NCBI RefSeq assembly: GCF_009720775.1
Contig: NZ_WNKW01000003.1
Location: 188,028 to 252,027 of the forward strand
Direction: 5' to 3'
DNA from: Pseudoduganella danionis
Lineage (GTDB): Bacteria; Pseudomonadota; Gammaproteobacteria; Burkholderiales; Burkholderiaceae_D
DNA: 64,000 bases
Part shown: one piece after another, positions 26,293 to 36,241 of the stretch
Layout: every line of letters begins with the position of its first letter
Position numbering within the stretch: the first letter of the stretch is position 1
Made by a program: the position numbers and the translations under genes
The notes under the pieces: model-generated
What the model was told of the DNA's origin: nothing
What the model saw: only the letters and a program-made list of their open reading frames with translations
The model's database searches: none

Positions 26293-28335
26293 TTAGGCCA
26301 GCGCTTCCAGTTGCTCGTGCAGCGACAGCCATTCGGATTCCAGCTCGCCCAGTTCGCGCGTGACGTCGGTCTGTTCGGCCAGCAGCTTGATCAGGCGTGG
26401 CTTGTTGGCCGCGTCGTAGATGTCCGGCTCGGCGAGTTGCGCTTCGATCTGGCTTTTCTGCGTGCTGCGCTTGGCCATCTGCTCGTCGACTTTCTTCAGT
26501 TTCTGCTCCAGCGGTTTGCGCTGGGCCGACAGGCGCTGACGGTCTTCTGCCGCTTGCCGCTTCTGTTCCTTGGTCTGGAAGGTGGTGGCTGGCGCGGCAG
26601 CAGCGCTGGCTGCCACTGCGGCTGCCGGCGCAGGCGCGGGCGCAGCAGCGACGGGCGACGTCACCGGATAATCAGTCTGGTTGGCTTTGCCCGCAGCGGG
26701 CAGCACATCCGTGCCTTTACCCAGCTTGGTCTGCATCATCCAGTCCTTGTAGTCATCGAGGTCGCCGTCGAACGGTTGCAGCTTGCCGTCGGCAACGATG
26801 ATGAACTGGTCGGTGGTGGCGCGCAGCAGGTGTCTATCGTGCGAGACTACCACCAGCGTGCCTTCGAATTGGGCCAGCGCTTCTGTCAGCGCTTCGCGGG
26901 TTTCCAGATCCAGGTGGTTGGTCGGTTCATCGAGCAGCAGCAGGTTAGGGCGTTGCCACACGATCAGGGCCAGCGCCAGACGGGCTTTCTCGCCGCCCGA
27001 GAACGGTGCGATCGGGCTGGTCACCATGGTGCCGGGGAAGTTGAAACCGCCGAGGAAGTTGCGCAGTTCCTGTTCGCGCACGGTCGGTGCGATCTTGGCC
27101 AGATGCCACAGCGGCGATTCGTCATGGCGCAGCATTTCCACCTGATGCTGGGCGAAGTAGCCGATGTTGAGGCCTTTGCCCACGGTGGCCGTACCGGTCA
27201 GCGGTGCCAGTTCGCCGGCGATGGTCTTGATCAGCGTCGATTTACCGGCACCGTTCACACCGAGCAGGCCGATGCGCTGGCCGATCTGCAGCGAGAAGTT
27301 GATGTGGTTGACGATGGTCTTGCTGGTGATCTCGCCCGTCTTCTCGTTTTCGCTGCGGTAGCCGGCATCCACGTCTTCCATCACCAGCAGTGGGTTCGGT
27401 GCGTTGAGCGGCTCGCGGAATTCGAACGAGAATTCGGCAGCGGCGCGCAGCGGCGCCAGTTCTTCCATCTTGGCCAGCGCCTTCATACGGCTCTGGGCTT
27501 GGCGGGCTTTGGAAGCCTTGGCCTTGAAGCGGTTGATGAAGGATTCGAGGTGGGCGCGTTTGCGCTGCTGCTTTTCCATGGCACCGGCGGCCAGTATCAT
27601 CTGGGCGGCACGCTGGCGTTCGAACGAGGAGTAGTTGCCCGAGTAGCGCTTCAGTTTGCGCTCGTCGATATGCACGATGACGTTGACGATTTCGTCGAGG
27701 AAGTCGCGATCGTGCGAGATGATCAAGAGCGTGCCCGTATAGCGTTTCAGCCAGTCTTCCAGCCAGATGATGGCGTCCAGATCCAGGTGGTTGGTCGGTT
27801 CATCGAGCAGCAGCAGGTCGGAAGGACACATCAGCGCCTGCGCCAGATTCAGACGCATACGCCAGCCACCCGAGAAGCTCGAGACAGGCTGCTTCATCTG
27901 GTCCAGCGTGAAGCCCAGACCCAGCAGCAGCTGTTCGCCGCGCGATTGCACTGTGTAAGCGTCGGCGTCGGCCAGCGCGCTATAGATTTCGCCCATGGCG
28001 ATGCCGTTTTCGCTCGACTCGGGTTCTGCTTCCAGTCGCGCCAGTTCCGCTTCCAGCTTGCGCAGATTGACGTCGCCATCGATGGCGTAATCGAGTGCCG
28101 CGCGTTCCAGTGGCGGGGTTTCCTGTGCCACGTAAGCGACGCGCCATTTGGCCGGGAAGTCGATCTCGCCCTGATCCGGATGCAGCTCGCCGCGCATCAT
28201 GGCGAACAGGCTGGATTTGCCGGCGCCGTTAGCGCCGATCAGGCCGATCTTGTCGCCGGGGTTGAGAGTGACATCGACCTGTTCCAGCAGCGGCTTCACG
28301 CCGCGCATCAGGCTTACTTGGATAAAACGGATCAT
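26293..28335 (-). CDS. yheS: ABC-F family ATPase YheS-like
   Basis: A 680-residue soluble protein with two ABC ATPase domains and no transmembrane segment. Domain 1 has Walker A GANGAGKSS (about residue 35), signature SSFSGGWRMRLNLAQAL and Walker B LLLLDEPTNHLD. A linker rich in Lys/Arg follows (the ABC-F Y-linker region, about residues 240-300). Domain 2 has GVNGAGKST, FSGGEKARLALAL and LLLLDEPTNHLD. The C-terminal tail holds an Ala/Pro-rich stretch and a coiled coil (QKRQAAEDRQRLSAQRKPLEQKL region in pieces), as in Uup/YheS proteins. ABC-F proteins act on ribosomes. It is the last gene of the yffB-dapE-prmB-yheS run on the minus strand. Confidence 0.93.
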   Translation of the reverse strand: MIRFIQVSLMRGVKPLLEQVDVTLNPGDKIGLIGANGAGKSSLFAMMRGELHPDQGEIDFPAKWRVAYVAQETPPLERAALDYAIDGDVNLRKLEAELARLEAEPESSENGIAMGEIYSALADADAYTVQSRGEQLLLGLGFTLDQMKQPVSSFSGGWRMRLNLAQALMCPSDLLLLDEPTNHLDLDAIIWLEDWLKRYTGTLLIISHDRDFLDEIVNVIVHIDERKLKRYSGNYSSFERQRAAQMILAAGAMEKQQRKRAHLESFINRFKAKASKARQAQSRMKALAKMEELAPLRAAAEFSFEFREPLNAPNPLLVMEDVDAGYRSENEKTGEITSKTIVNHINFSLQIGQRIGLLGVNGAGKSTLIKTIAGELAPLTGTATVGKGLNIGYFAQHQVEMLRHDESPLWHLAKIAPTVREQELRNFLGGFNFPGTMVTSPIAPFSGGEKARLALALIVWQRPNLLLLDEPTNHLDLETREALTEALAQFEGTLVVVSHDRHLLRATTDQFIIVADGKLQPFDGDLDDYKDWMMQTKLGKGTDVLPAAGKANQTDYPVTSPVAAAPAPAPAAAVAASAAAAPATTFQTKEQKRQAAEDRQRLSAQRKPLEQKLKKVDEQMAKRSTQKSQIEAQLAEPDIYDAANKPRLIKLLAEQTDVTRELGELESEWLSLHEQLEALA

Positions 28336-28394
28336 CGGTGGTTCTTCTTATCGGGGCTAGGGTGGCAGCGGGTAGCGTGTGGCGGCGCGACGGG

Positions 28395-29282
28395 TTACAG
28401 CTTGAGCTGGTCGGCGGTGAGCAGGAACACCATGTCGTCGCCATTGCTGGTGGTGAGCCAGGTCAGGCCCAGTTCACCGAAGGCGGCTTCGGCGAAATCG
28501 CGCTCGTTGCCGATTTCGACGATCAACAGGCCGTCGTCGGTCAGGCGTTCGGCTGCACCGGCGACGATCTTGCGCACCAGATCCATGCCGTCCTTGCCGC
28601 CATCGAGCGCCAGTTCCGGCTCGGCGCGGTATTCCATCGGCAGCTTGCTCATCGAGGCCGAATTCACATACGGCGGATTGGTGATGATCAGGTCATATTT
28701 TTTGGCCGGCACATTGGTGTACAGGTCGGACTGGATCAGCGTCAGGCGGTCCTGCAGTTCATAGGTGGCGACGTTTTTCTTGGCCACTTCCAGCGCATCG
28801 GCCGAAATATCCACGGCATCCACTTCGGCATCAGGGAAGGCGTCGGCCAGCATGATGGCCAGGCAGCCGGAACCCGTGCACAGTTCCAGCACGTTGCGCA
28901 CGTTTTCCGGTTCCGTCACCCATGGGGCGAAGTATTGCGGAATCAGCTCGGCGATGAAGGAGCGCGGCACGATGGTGCGCTCGTCCACATAGAAGCGGTA
29001 GCTGCCCAGCCATGCTTCGTTGGTGATGTAGGCGGCCGGCACGCGCTCGTTGGTACGGCGGTCGATCACGGCCAGCACGGCGGCGATTTCTTCGGCCAGC
29101 AGCTTGGCGTCGAGGAAGGGCTCGAGCCGGTCCAGCGGCAGCTTGAGCGTATGCAGGATCAGGTAGGCCGCTTCATCGAAAGCCTCCGTGCTGCCATGGC
29201 CGAAAAACAGGCCGGCAGCATTGAAGCGGGAGACGGCATAGCGCAGCAGGTCGCGCGGCGTGGTGAATGGAGTGGTATTCAT
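28395..29282 (-). CDS. prmB: Ribosomal protein uL3 glutamine methyltransferase PrmB
   Basis: A 295-residue N5-glutamine methyltransferase. The catalytic NPPY motif is in IITNPPYVNSASM, followed by LPMEYRAEPELALDGGKDGMDLV, which is characteristic of PrmB rather than PrmC. The SAM-binding site is VLELCTGSGCLAIMLA, with VDAVDIS as the acidic loop. The N-terminal helical substrate domain (TPRDLLRYAVSRFNAAGLFFGHG) is intact. It methylates uL3 on the glutamine near its peptidyl-transferase-proximal loop. It lies between dapE (51-base gap) and yheS (59-base gap) on the same strand. Confidence 0.95.
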   Translation of the reverse strand: MNTTPFTTPRDLLRYAVSRFNAAGLFFGHGSTEAFDEAAYLILHTLKLPLDRLEPFLDAKLLAEEIAAVLAVIDRRTNERVPAAYITNEAWLGSYRFYVDERTIVPRSFIAELIPQYFAPWVTEPENVRNVLELCTGSGCLAIMLADAFPDAEVDAVDISADALEVAKKNVATYELQDRLTLIQSDLYTNVPAKKYDLIITNPPYVNSASMSKLPMEYRAEPELALDGGKDGMDLVRKIVAGAAERLTDDGLLIVEIGNERDFAEAAFGELGLTWLTTSNGDDMVFLLTADQLKL

Positions 29283-29333
29283 GGCTCTCTAGTTATAACG
29301 GTCAACAGGTCGCGCACGCCGCGCAGCGGCAGA

Positions 29334-30476
<1,143 letters not shown>

Positions 30477-30830
30477 TCAGGCGGAAAAGATTTGTTGGTA
30501 CTGGTCGGCAGAGTAGCCCACGCAGATCTGGCCATCCTTGTCCAGCACAGGGCGTTTGATCACGGATGGCTGCTCGAGCATCAGTGCGATGGCGCTGGCA
30601 TCATCGACGATGGCCGCCTTGCGCTGGTCGGATAAGTTGCGCCAGGTCAAACCTTTCTTATTAATTAACACGTCACGCGGGACTTGCTGTATCCAGGTAG
30701 CAACGGTTTCGGCGTTCAAACCCTGTTTTTTAAAGTCGTGAAACACGGTTTCAGGGTGGCGTTCTGCAAGCCAGGTGCGGGCTTTCTTGACAGTGTCGCA
30801 GTTCGGAATGCCGTAGAGGGTGATGTGCAT
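30477..30830 (-). CDS. yffB: ArsC/Spx-family protein YffB
   Basis: A 117-residue thioredoxin-fold protein of the ArsC-like group. It has YGIPNCDTVKKARTWL with the single N-terminal Cys of the family, the DFKKQGL segment, NKKGLTWRNLSD, and SVIKRPVLDKDG near the C-terminus. YffB typically sits next to dapE, as it does here with only 3 bases between. Related proteins use glutathione, and arsenate reduction has not been established for this subgroup. Its link to DapE is conserved but unexplained. Confidence 0.92.
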   Translation of the reverse strand: MHITLYGIPNCDTVKKARTWLAERHPETVFHDFKKQGLNAETVATWIQQVPRDVLINKKGLTWRNLSDQRKAAIVDDASAIALMLEQPSVIKRPVLDKDGQICVGYSADQYQQIFSA

Positions 30831-31192
30831 GGGCGAACAAAAGCTTTAAGATAGGTTGGATAAGGGGTGAGGCGGCGCTAGGATAGCACGCGCGGCCAGC
30901 ATGCGGCAGTTGTTGGGCATTTCCTACATGACTTCTGCTGCTTTGAGAAGCCCCATGATCAAGTTTTCTCTAATTAATCAAATTTATTAAATTTAGAGTT
31001 GCTTCATCAAATTTGTGGTGTTAAAGTTCCATCCAGCAACAATTAGTTGCCTGCCATAAATGCAAGCCCTATACCCGCTTGTGCTGTTTCCTTGGCTAGG
31101 TCTGCCCGATTCAACGCGCCAGAATATTTGCACTTTACAAATATTGCGGGATGTTCACGAGACGTGCCGCGTTTTGATTTTCGGGGAATGCC
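30831..31192. other. Gene-free divergent region between yffB and the chemoreceptor
   Basis: This 362-base stretch holds no convincing gene. Its middle (about 30955-31025) is strikingly AT-rich for this genome, with CTCTAA (30965-30970) and TTAGAG as 6-bp inverted arms around an A/T core. It must carry the promoters of both flanking genes. A TAAA at 31021 has no correctly spaced flagellar sigma-28 -10 element. Confidence 0.6.
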
Positions 31193-32833
31193 ATGCGCAA
31201 TAACGGACCAGTTACCAACGTCGAATACGTGCTTAAAGACGAAGAAACCATCGTCTCCAAGACTGATTTGAAAGGGAATATCACCTACGTCAATCAGGAC
31301 TTCGTCAGAATCAGCGGCTACACCGAGCAGGAGCTGATGGGCGCACCGCAGAACATCCTGCGCCACCCCGATATGCCGGCGGCCGCCTTTGCCGATATGT
31401 GGCACTGCCTGCAGGGCGGCAAAGCCTGGAACGGCGTGGTTAAAAATCGCAGCAAGAATGGCGATCACTACTGGGTAGAGGCGAATGCCGCCCCCGTGGT
31501 GGAACATGGCCGCGTCATAGGCTATACCTCGATCCGGATCAAACCTAGCCGTGAAAAAGTCAAGGCAGCGGAAGCGGCCTACAAACTGCTGCGCGAAGGC
31601 GCTACCCATATCCATGTGCGCCACGGCCAAGTCGTGCCAGCCCGCCACAAGAGCAAATTCAGCCTGCGCCGTATCAGCAGCCTGAGCAGCCGACTGGCCG
31701 CTGTAGGCAGTGTGGCGATCTGCGTGGCACTGGCCACGGCACTGTTCATTGCCCAGGGCATGATGATGTGGGCCAGTTGCAGCGCCTTGCTGTCGGTACT
31801 GATGATCGGTCTGCTGTGGGGGGTGGCGTATAACAGCGCGGTCGAGCCGCTGAGCCAGATCCGCCACGATATTGAACAGATGAGCGATGGCGATCTGACG
31901 CGCCATATCGATGCGCGTGGCTGCAAGGAAGCCAAAGATGCGTTGCAGGCTCTGCGCATTCTGCAGATTAACGTCAAACTGCTGATCGGCCAGATCAAGG
32001 AATCGAGCGATGTCGTCAGCCGCGGCGCGGTGGAAATGGCCGAAGGCAATCAGGAATTATCGGCCCGCACGGAAGCCCAGGCCAGTTCGCTCGAGCAGAC
32101 GGCCGCTTCGATGGAAGAACTGACCCAGGCCGTGCGCGATAACGCCGAACACGCCAACAAGGCCAATGTGCTGGTCGACACGGCGGCTGATGTGGCAGCC
32201 AAAGGCGGCGAAGTGGTGCGCAAGGTAGTGGCCAATATGGAAGAGATTACGGCCGGTTCGCGCCGCATCACGGAAATCATCAGCGTGATCGACGGCATCG
32301 CCTTCCAGACCAATATATTGGCGCTGAATGCTGCAGTCGAAGCGGCCCGCGCCGGCGAGCAGGGGCGCGGCTTTGCCGTGGTGGCTTCCGAAGTGCGTAC
32401 GCTGGCTCAGCGTTCGGCCGCTGCGGCCAAGGAAATCAAGGGCGTGATCGAAGCCTCGTCGCAGGCCGTGGCCAGCGGCAGCCAGTCGGTGGCCGATGCG
32501 GGCCGTATCATGCAGACCATCGTCAGCTCGGTGGCGGAAGTGCATACTCACGTGGCCGACATCAGCCTGGCCAGCAGTGACCAGCACGGCGGCATCGAGC
32601 AGGTCAACGAAGCCGTGATGCACCTCGATGAAATCACTCAGCAGAATGCGGCCGTGACGGAGCAAGCTGCTGCCGTGGCTGCCGATATGCGCGACCATGC
32701 GCTGCATCTGGGCCAGTTGGTCAACCAGTTCAAGCTGGTGAATATCTCGTCCCAGCGTAGCCAGGCGGTTGAGCGCCAGCCGCAGGTTTTGCAGCGTCAG
32801 GCGGCGCGCCGCACGTTGCAACTGGCTTCCTGA
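31193..32833 (+). CDS. PAS-containing methyl-accepting chemotaxis protein (Aer-like)
   Basis: A 546-residue chemoreceptor. Residues about 10-115 are a PAS domain of the Aer type (TDLKGNITYVNQDFVRISGYTEQELMG, HPDMPAAAFADMW, NRSKNGDHYWVEANAAP). Two hydrophobic segments at about 170-210 anchor it, with almost no periplasmic loop, so the signal is sensed in the cytoplasm. A HAMP-like stretch (PLSQIRHDIEQMSDGDLTRHI) is followed by the signalling domain with the conserved hairpin tip EQGRGFAVVASEVRTLAQRSAAAAKEI. Aer proteins bind FAD and respond to redox or energy state. It lies 150 bases before the YfiN-type operon on the same strand. Confidence 0.93.
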   Translation: MRNNGPVTNVEYVLKDEETIVSKTDLKGNITYVNQDFVRISGYTEQELMGAPQNILRHPDMPAAAFADMWHCLQGGKAWNGVVKNRSKNGDHYWVEANAAPVVEHGRVIGYTSIRIKPSREKVKAAEAAYKLLREGATHIHVRHGQVVPARHKSKFSLRRISSLSSRLAAVGSVAICVALATALFIAQGMMMWASCSALLSVLMIGLLWGVAYNSAVEPLSQIRHDIEQMSDGDLTRHIDARGCKEAKDALQALRILQINVKLLIGQIKESSDVVSRGAVEMAEGNQELSARTEAQASSLEQTAASMEELTQAVRDNAEHANKANVLVDTAADVAAKGGEVVRKVVANMEEITAGSRRITEIISVIDGIAFQTNILALNAAVEAARAGEQGRGFAVVASEVRTLAQRSAAAAKEIKGVIEASSQAVASGSQSVADAGRIMQTIVSSVAEVHTHVADISLASSDQHGGIEQVNEAVMHLDEITQQNAAVTEQAAAVAADMRDHALHLGQLVNQFKLVNISSQRSQAVERQPQVLQRQAARRTLQLAS

Positions 32834-32982
32834 TAGCGGGGTGGCGGCGCCGCCACGCTGACGCCGCTTAACCGCGACTTTTCCCCGTATTGCGCTTACA
32901 ATTCCGGAAAGAAGATTCCTCACGGAAAAAACGATTTCCCCGGCTGCGCCACTGCTGCGCACCTAGTCCGTTGCAAGCGCCC

Positions 32983-34281
32983 ATGAACCTAGTTAATGCT
33001 GCCGTGCTGCCACCTGCCGATTCGCTGGTCAAGCGTCTGACCCGTTTGAATCTGCGTCTGCTCAGCATGACCATGCTGCTGACCTTTCTGCTGCTGGCTA
33101 CGGCGACGTGGTATGTGGCGCGCGAGCGCCAGTTGCATAGCGCCGAACTCAGTGCGCGCCTGCTGGCCAATAGCGTTTCCCCCATGCTGGTATTTGCCGA
33201 CCGGATTGCTGCCCAGGTTGAACTGGAGGCGTTCTCGCGCCGTAGCGATCTGCTGCAGGTACAGGTGCAACTGCCCGATGGCACGGTGTTCGCCCACTGG
33301 CAGGCCGACCATCAGGCTGCGCCCCTGCACGCGCAGGCACCGGCCGGGCTGGCACGCACCGGCATCCAGAGTTCGGTAGGCTGGAGTGCGCTGGAAGTAT
33401 GGGCGCCCGTGCGCCTCAAGGATGAACTGGTAGGGGTGCTGGTACTGCGCGAAAGCCTGGCCAGCCTGCATCTGTCGGTGCTGCTGTTAAGTACAGTGGC
33501 GATAGCGCTGATGGTGATCATGATATTGGTGGCCTGGCGCGGGCTGGTGCTGGTACAGCGCAGTGCCTTGCGTCCGCTGGTGGAGCTGTCGCATCTGGCC
33601 GAGCATATCGCCCAGCAGCGCGACTACAGCAAGCGTGCCACCATCTACCGGCGTGATGAAGTGGGGCGCTTGAGCGAACGCTTTAACGAAATGCTCAAGC
33701 GTATAGAAATCTGGCAGGCCGACCTGCGCCACCAACTGGAGCAGGAACACGAGGCGGGCCAGAAATTCCAGCGGCTGGCGCACAAGGATGCCTTGACGGG
33801 CCTGCCCAACCGCCTGTACTTTCAGGGCGAGCTGCAGCGCCACCTGACCTTGTGTATCGACCATGGCGAGCTGATGGCGCTGATGTTCATCGATCTCGAT
33901 AACTTCAAGAAGGTCAACGACCAGTATGGCCACGAGGTCGGCGACGAAGTGCTGTGCGAAGTGTCGCGCCGCATGTCAGCGGCCGTGCGTTCGCGCGATG
34001 TGCTGTGCCGCCTCGGGGGCGACGAGTTTGCCCTGATCCTGCCGGAACTGCCCGATGAAGCCGTGGCCGAACAACTGGCCCAGCGTCTGATCGATGCGGT
34101 GCGCGTCACCATGACCATCAACGGGGCTGTCATGCCTATCGGCGCCACCGTGGGGCTGGCCTTTGCGCCAATCGATGCGAGCGAGGCAACCGCGCTGCTG
34201 AACGCTTCCGACCATGCCATGTATGCAGCCAAGCGGGCCGGCAAGAATACCTACCGGAGACCACAGCATGGCATGGCCTAA
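32983..34281 (+). CDS. yfiN: YfiN-type diguanylate cyclase (CHASE8-HAMP-GGDEF)
   Basis: A 432-residue membrane diguanylate cyclase. TM1 (LSMTMLLTFLLLATATWYVA) is followed by a periplasmic CHASE8-like domain (HSAELSARLLANSVSPMLVFAD), TM2 at about residues 165-185, a HAMP segment (LRPLVELSHLAEHIAQQRDYSKRA in pieces) and a GGDEF domain. The active site is RLGGDEFALIL, and the allosteric I-site RSRD sits exactly five residues before it, so activity and product inhibition are expected. In Pseudomonas YfiN is held inactive by periplasmic YfiR. Here a TonB receptor gene overlaps its 3' end by 14 bases and a yfiR gene follows. The start at 32983 is preferred to an upstream in-frame codon because it gives the usual short cytoplasmic N-terminus. 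Confidence 0.92.
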   Translation: MNLVNAAVLPPADSLVKRLTRLNLRLLSMTMLLTFLLLATATWYVARERQLHSAELSARLLANSVSPMLVFADRIAAQVELEAFSRRSDLLQVQVQLPDGTVFAHWQADHQAAPLHAQAPAGLARTGIQSSVGWSALEVWAPVRLKDELVGVLVLRESLASLHLSVLLLSTVAIALMVIMILVAWRGLVLVQRSALRPLVELSHLAEHIAQQRDYSKRATIYRRDEVGRLSERFNEMLKRIEIWQADLRHQLEQEHEAGQKFQRLAHKDALTGLPNRLYFQGELQRHLTLCIDHGELMALMFIDLDNFKKVNDQYGHEVGDEVLCEVSRRMSAAVRSRDVLCRLGGDEFALILPELPDEAVAEQLAQRLIDAVRVTMTINGAVMPIGATVGLAFAPIDASEATALLNASDHAMYAAKRAGKNTYRRPQHGMA

Positions 34282-36241
34282 GCTAGGTGCTGTGGTAGCC
34301 GGCTTGCTGCCGGCGTTGGCACTGCTGCCGGCACAGGCGCAGCAGACCGCGCAGGATCCACCCACGCTGGAGGAGCTGCTGCGGCAGGCGCCCAGCGAAG
34401 TGACGCGCGATATCGAAGAATCGACTTCCTCGCGCTTCGCCCGCAGCGCTGCACAGGCGCCGTCGGTAACCTATGTGGTGACGGATGTGGAGATCGCCCG
34501 CCAGGGCTTGCGCAATATGGCCGACATCCTGCGTGCCATGCCCGGCCTGTATGTGGCCGATGACGGCGAGTTCTCCTACATAGGCGCGCGCGGGCTGGGC
34601 CGCCCGGGCGACTTCAATGCGCGCCTGCTGTTCCTGATCGACGGCATGCGCGTCAACGAAAATATCTATGATGCCGGCCTGCTGGGGCCGGAATTCTTCG
34701 TTGATGTGGACCTGATAGACCGGGTCGAATATGCCCCCGGCCCCGGCTCCGCCCTATACGGCAATAATGCCTTCTTCGGCGTGGTCAATATCATCACCAA
34801 GGGCGTCGACAAGCTGCACGGCCTGCAGTTGCGGGTCAATACCGATAGCCAGCGCCGCCATGAAGCGCGCGCCAGTGTGGGCCACCGCGCCGAGCAGGGC
34901 TGGGAAAGCTGGCTGGCCTTGAGCGCTTACCAGCAGGATGCCATCGGCATGCAGTACATGGTGCGGCCAGACCTGCAACAGGCCTACAATCAGTTTAGCT
35001 GGGAGCGCGGCCAGCGTGCGCTGGGCATGCTCAAGGTCGGCGACTGGACGCTGCGCAGCGGTATCAGCCAGCGCGAGCACGCGATACCGGAATACCGCGG
35101 ACCGGATTCGCCCGTGGCCGTGATGCAGGACAGGCGCATCTCGAACAATCATTTTGCGGTGCTGGAATATCAGCATCAGTTAGGGCAGGACTGGCAGCTG
35201 TACGCTGCCATCTCGGCCAAGCACACAGATTACCGTTCGCTGTATCCCTTCATCGATCCCGAGCAGCGCTGGAATGAATACAACAGCCGTGCCCTGGGCA
35301 ACTGGTGGAATGCCGATTTGCGCCTGAGCACCCAGCGCTGGCGCGACCATAACCTGATGGCGGGCTTCGAATACCAGTATGACCGCAAGCAGACCATCAC
35401 CTATGGCCTCAGCGATGGCACGCTGTTCGACTATTTTTATGGCGTCAACCGGCGCCATGGCATGTTCCTGCAGGATGCCTGGAGCTTGAGCGAGAGCCAG
35501 CAGTTGACACTGGGGCTGCGCTATGACGAAGCGCGGGCCGGCGGCGCCAGTACCAATCCGCGTCTGGCCTGGAGCTGGAATGGCCGGCCCGATGCCACGC
35601 TCAAGCTGATGTACGGTAGCGCTTTCCGTGCCGCCAATCTGTACGAATACCACGTGAATGCGCCGATGGAGGCGCCGATACCGACGCCGGAGCGCATCCG
35701 CACGCTGGAACTGGCATGGGAGCAGCGCCTGACGCCACAGTTGCAGTACCGCGCTTCGCTGTATGGCTCGCGTATGCGCGACCTGATCAGCATCAATCAC
35801 GAACTCGATGTGTTCGAAAACAGCGGCGCGATACGCACCGTCGGCGCCGAACTGGGGCTGGAGCGGCGCTGGGCTGGCGGCCAGCAGCTGCAACTGGGCG
35901 TGTCGCTGCAGCGTACTACCGATGCGGCGGGCGCAGCGCTGGATAATTCGCCGCATGTGATGGTGAAAACGTCATACAGCCAGCCGCTGGCGGGCGAGCG
36001 GCTGCGCTGGTCCTGGCAGCTGCAAAGCGAGAGCCGCACCAGCAGCCGCGGCCTGCAACTGCCCGGCTACGCGCTACTGAATACGACGCTGCTGTGGCGG
36101 CCGGCGGAGTTCGAGGTGGCGCTGTCGGCCCACAATCTGACCGATGTGCGCCATTTTGCTCGGCCGCTGGGCATAGGCATCCCGCTGCTGCAGGAAGGAC
36201 GCAGCGTGCGCCTGACCATTAGCCGCAGTTTCGGTTTATGA
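34268..36241 (+). CDS. TonB-dependent receptor within a YfiN/YfiR operon
   Basis: A 657-residue outer-membrane receptor. It has a signal peptide (cleaved at about AQAQ, residue 24), a plug domain with TYVVTDVEIARQGLRNMADILRAMPG, GARGLGRPGDFNARLLFLIDGMRVN and VEYAPGPGSALYGNNAFFGVVNIITKG, each in the usual order, then a BtuB/FecA-like barrel ending in a beta strand RLTISRSFGL. No N-terminal signalling extension of the FecA type is seen before the plug. It overlaps the diguanylate cyclase gene by 14 bases and the yfiR gene by ATGA, so all three are made together. The usual outer-membrane partner YfiB is absent and this receptor takes its place. Ligand unknown. Confidence 0.92.
   Translation: MAWPKLGAVVAGLLPALALLPAQAQQTAQDPPTLEELLRQAPSEVTRDIEESTSSRFARSAAQAPSVTYVVTDVEIARQGLRNMADILRAMPGLYVADDGEFSYIGARGLGRPGDFNARLLFLIDGMRVNENIYDAGLLGPEFFVDVDLIDRVEYAPGPGSALYGNNAFFGVVNIITKGVDKLHGLQLRVNTDSQRRHEARASVGHRAEQGWESWLALSAYQQDAIGMQYMVRPDLQQAYNQFSWERGQRALGMLKVGDWTLRSGISQREHAIPEYRGPDSPVAVMQDRRISNNHFAVLEYQHQLGQDWQLYAAISAKHTDYRSLYPFIDPEQRWNEYNSRALGNWWNADLRLSTQRWRDHNLMAGFEYQYDRKQTITYGLSDGTLFDYFYGVNRRHGMFLQDAWSLSESQQLTLGLRYDEARAGGASTNPRLAWSWNGRPDATLKLMYGSAFRAANLYEYHVNAPMEAPIPTPERIRTLELAWEQRLTPQLQYRASLYGSRMRDLISINHELDVFENSGAIRTVGAELGLERRWAGGQQLQLGVSLQRTTDAAGAALDNSPHVMVKTSYSQPLAGERLRWSWQLQSESRTSSRGLQLPGYALLNTTLLWRPAEFEVALSAHNLTDVRHFARPLGIGIPLLQEGRSVRLTISRSFGL

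Noticed and set aside
26281..28764. Long plus-strand open frame opposite yheS and prmB
   Set aside because: It covers two well-defined genes in antisense, has no motif or ribosome site and shows shadow-type composition.
31000..31192. Sigma-28 flagellar promoter before the chemoreceptor
   Set aside because: TAAAGTT is present at about 31021, but the nearest GCCATAA lies 27 bases beyond TAAA instead of about 15.
31047..31271. Short plus-strand open frame before the chemoreceptor
   Set aside because: It overlaps the chemoreceptor start in another frame, has no ribosome site and no family resemblance.
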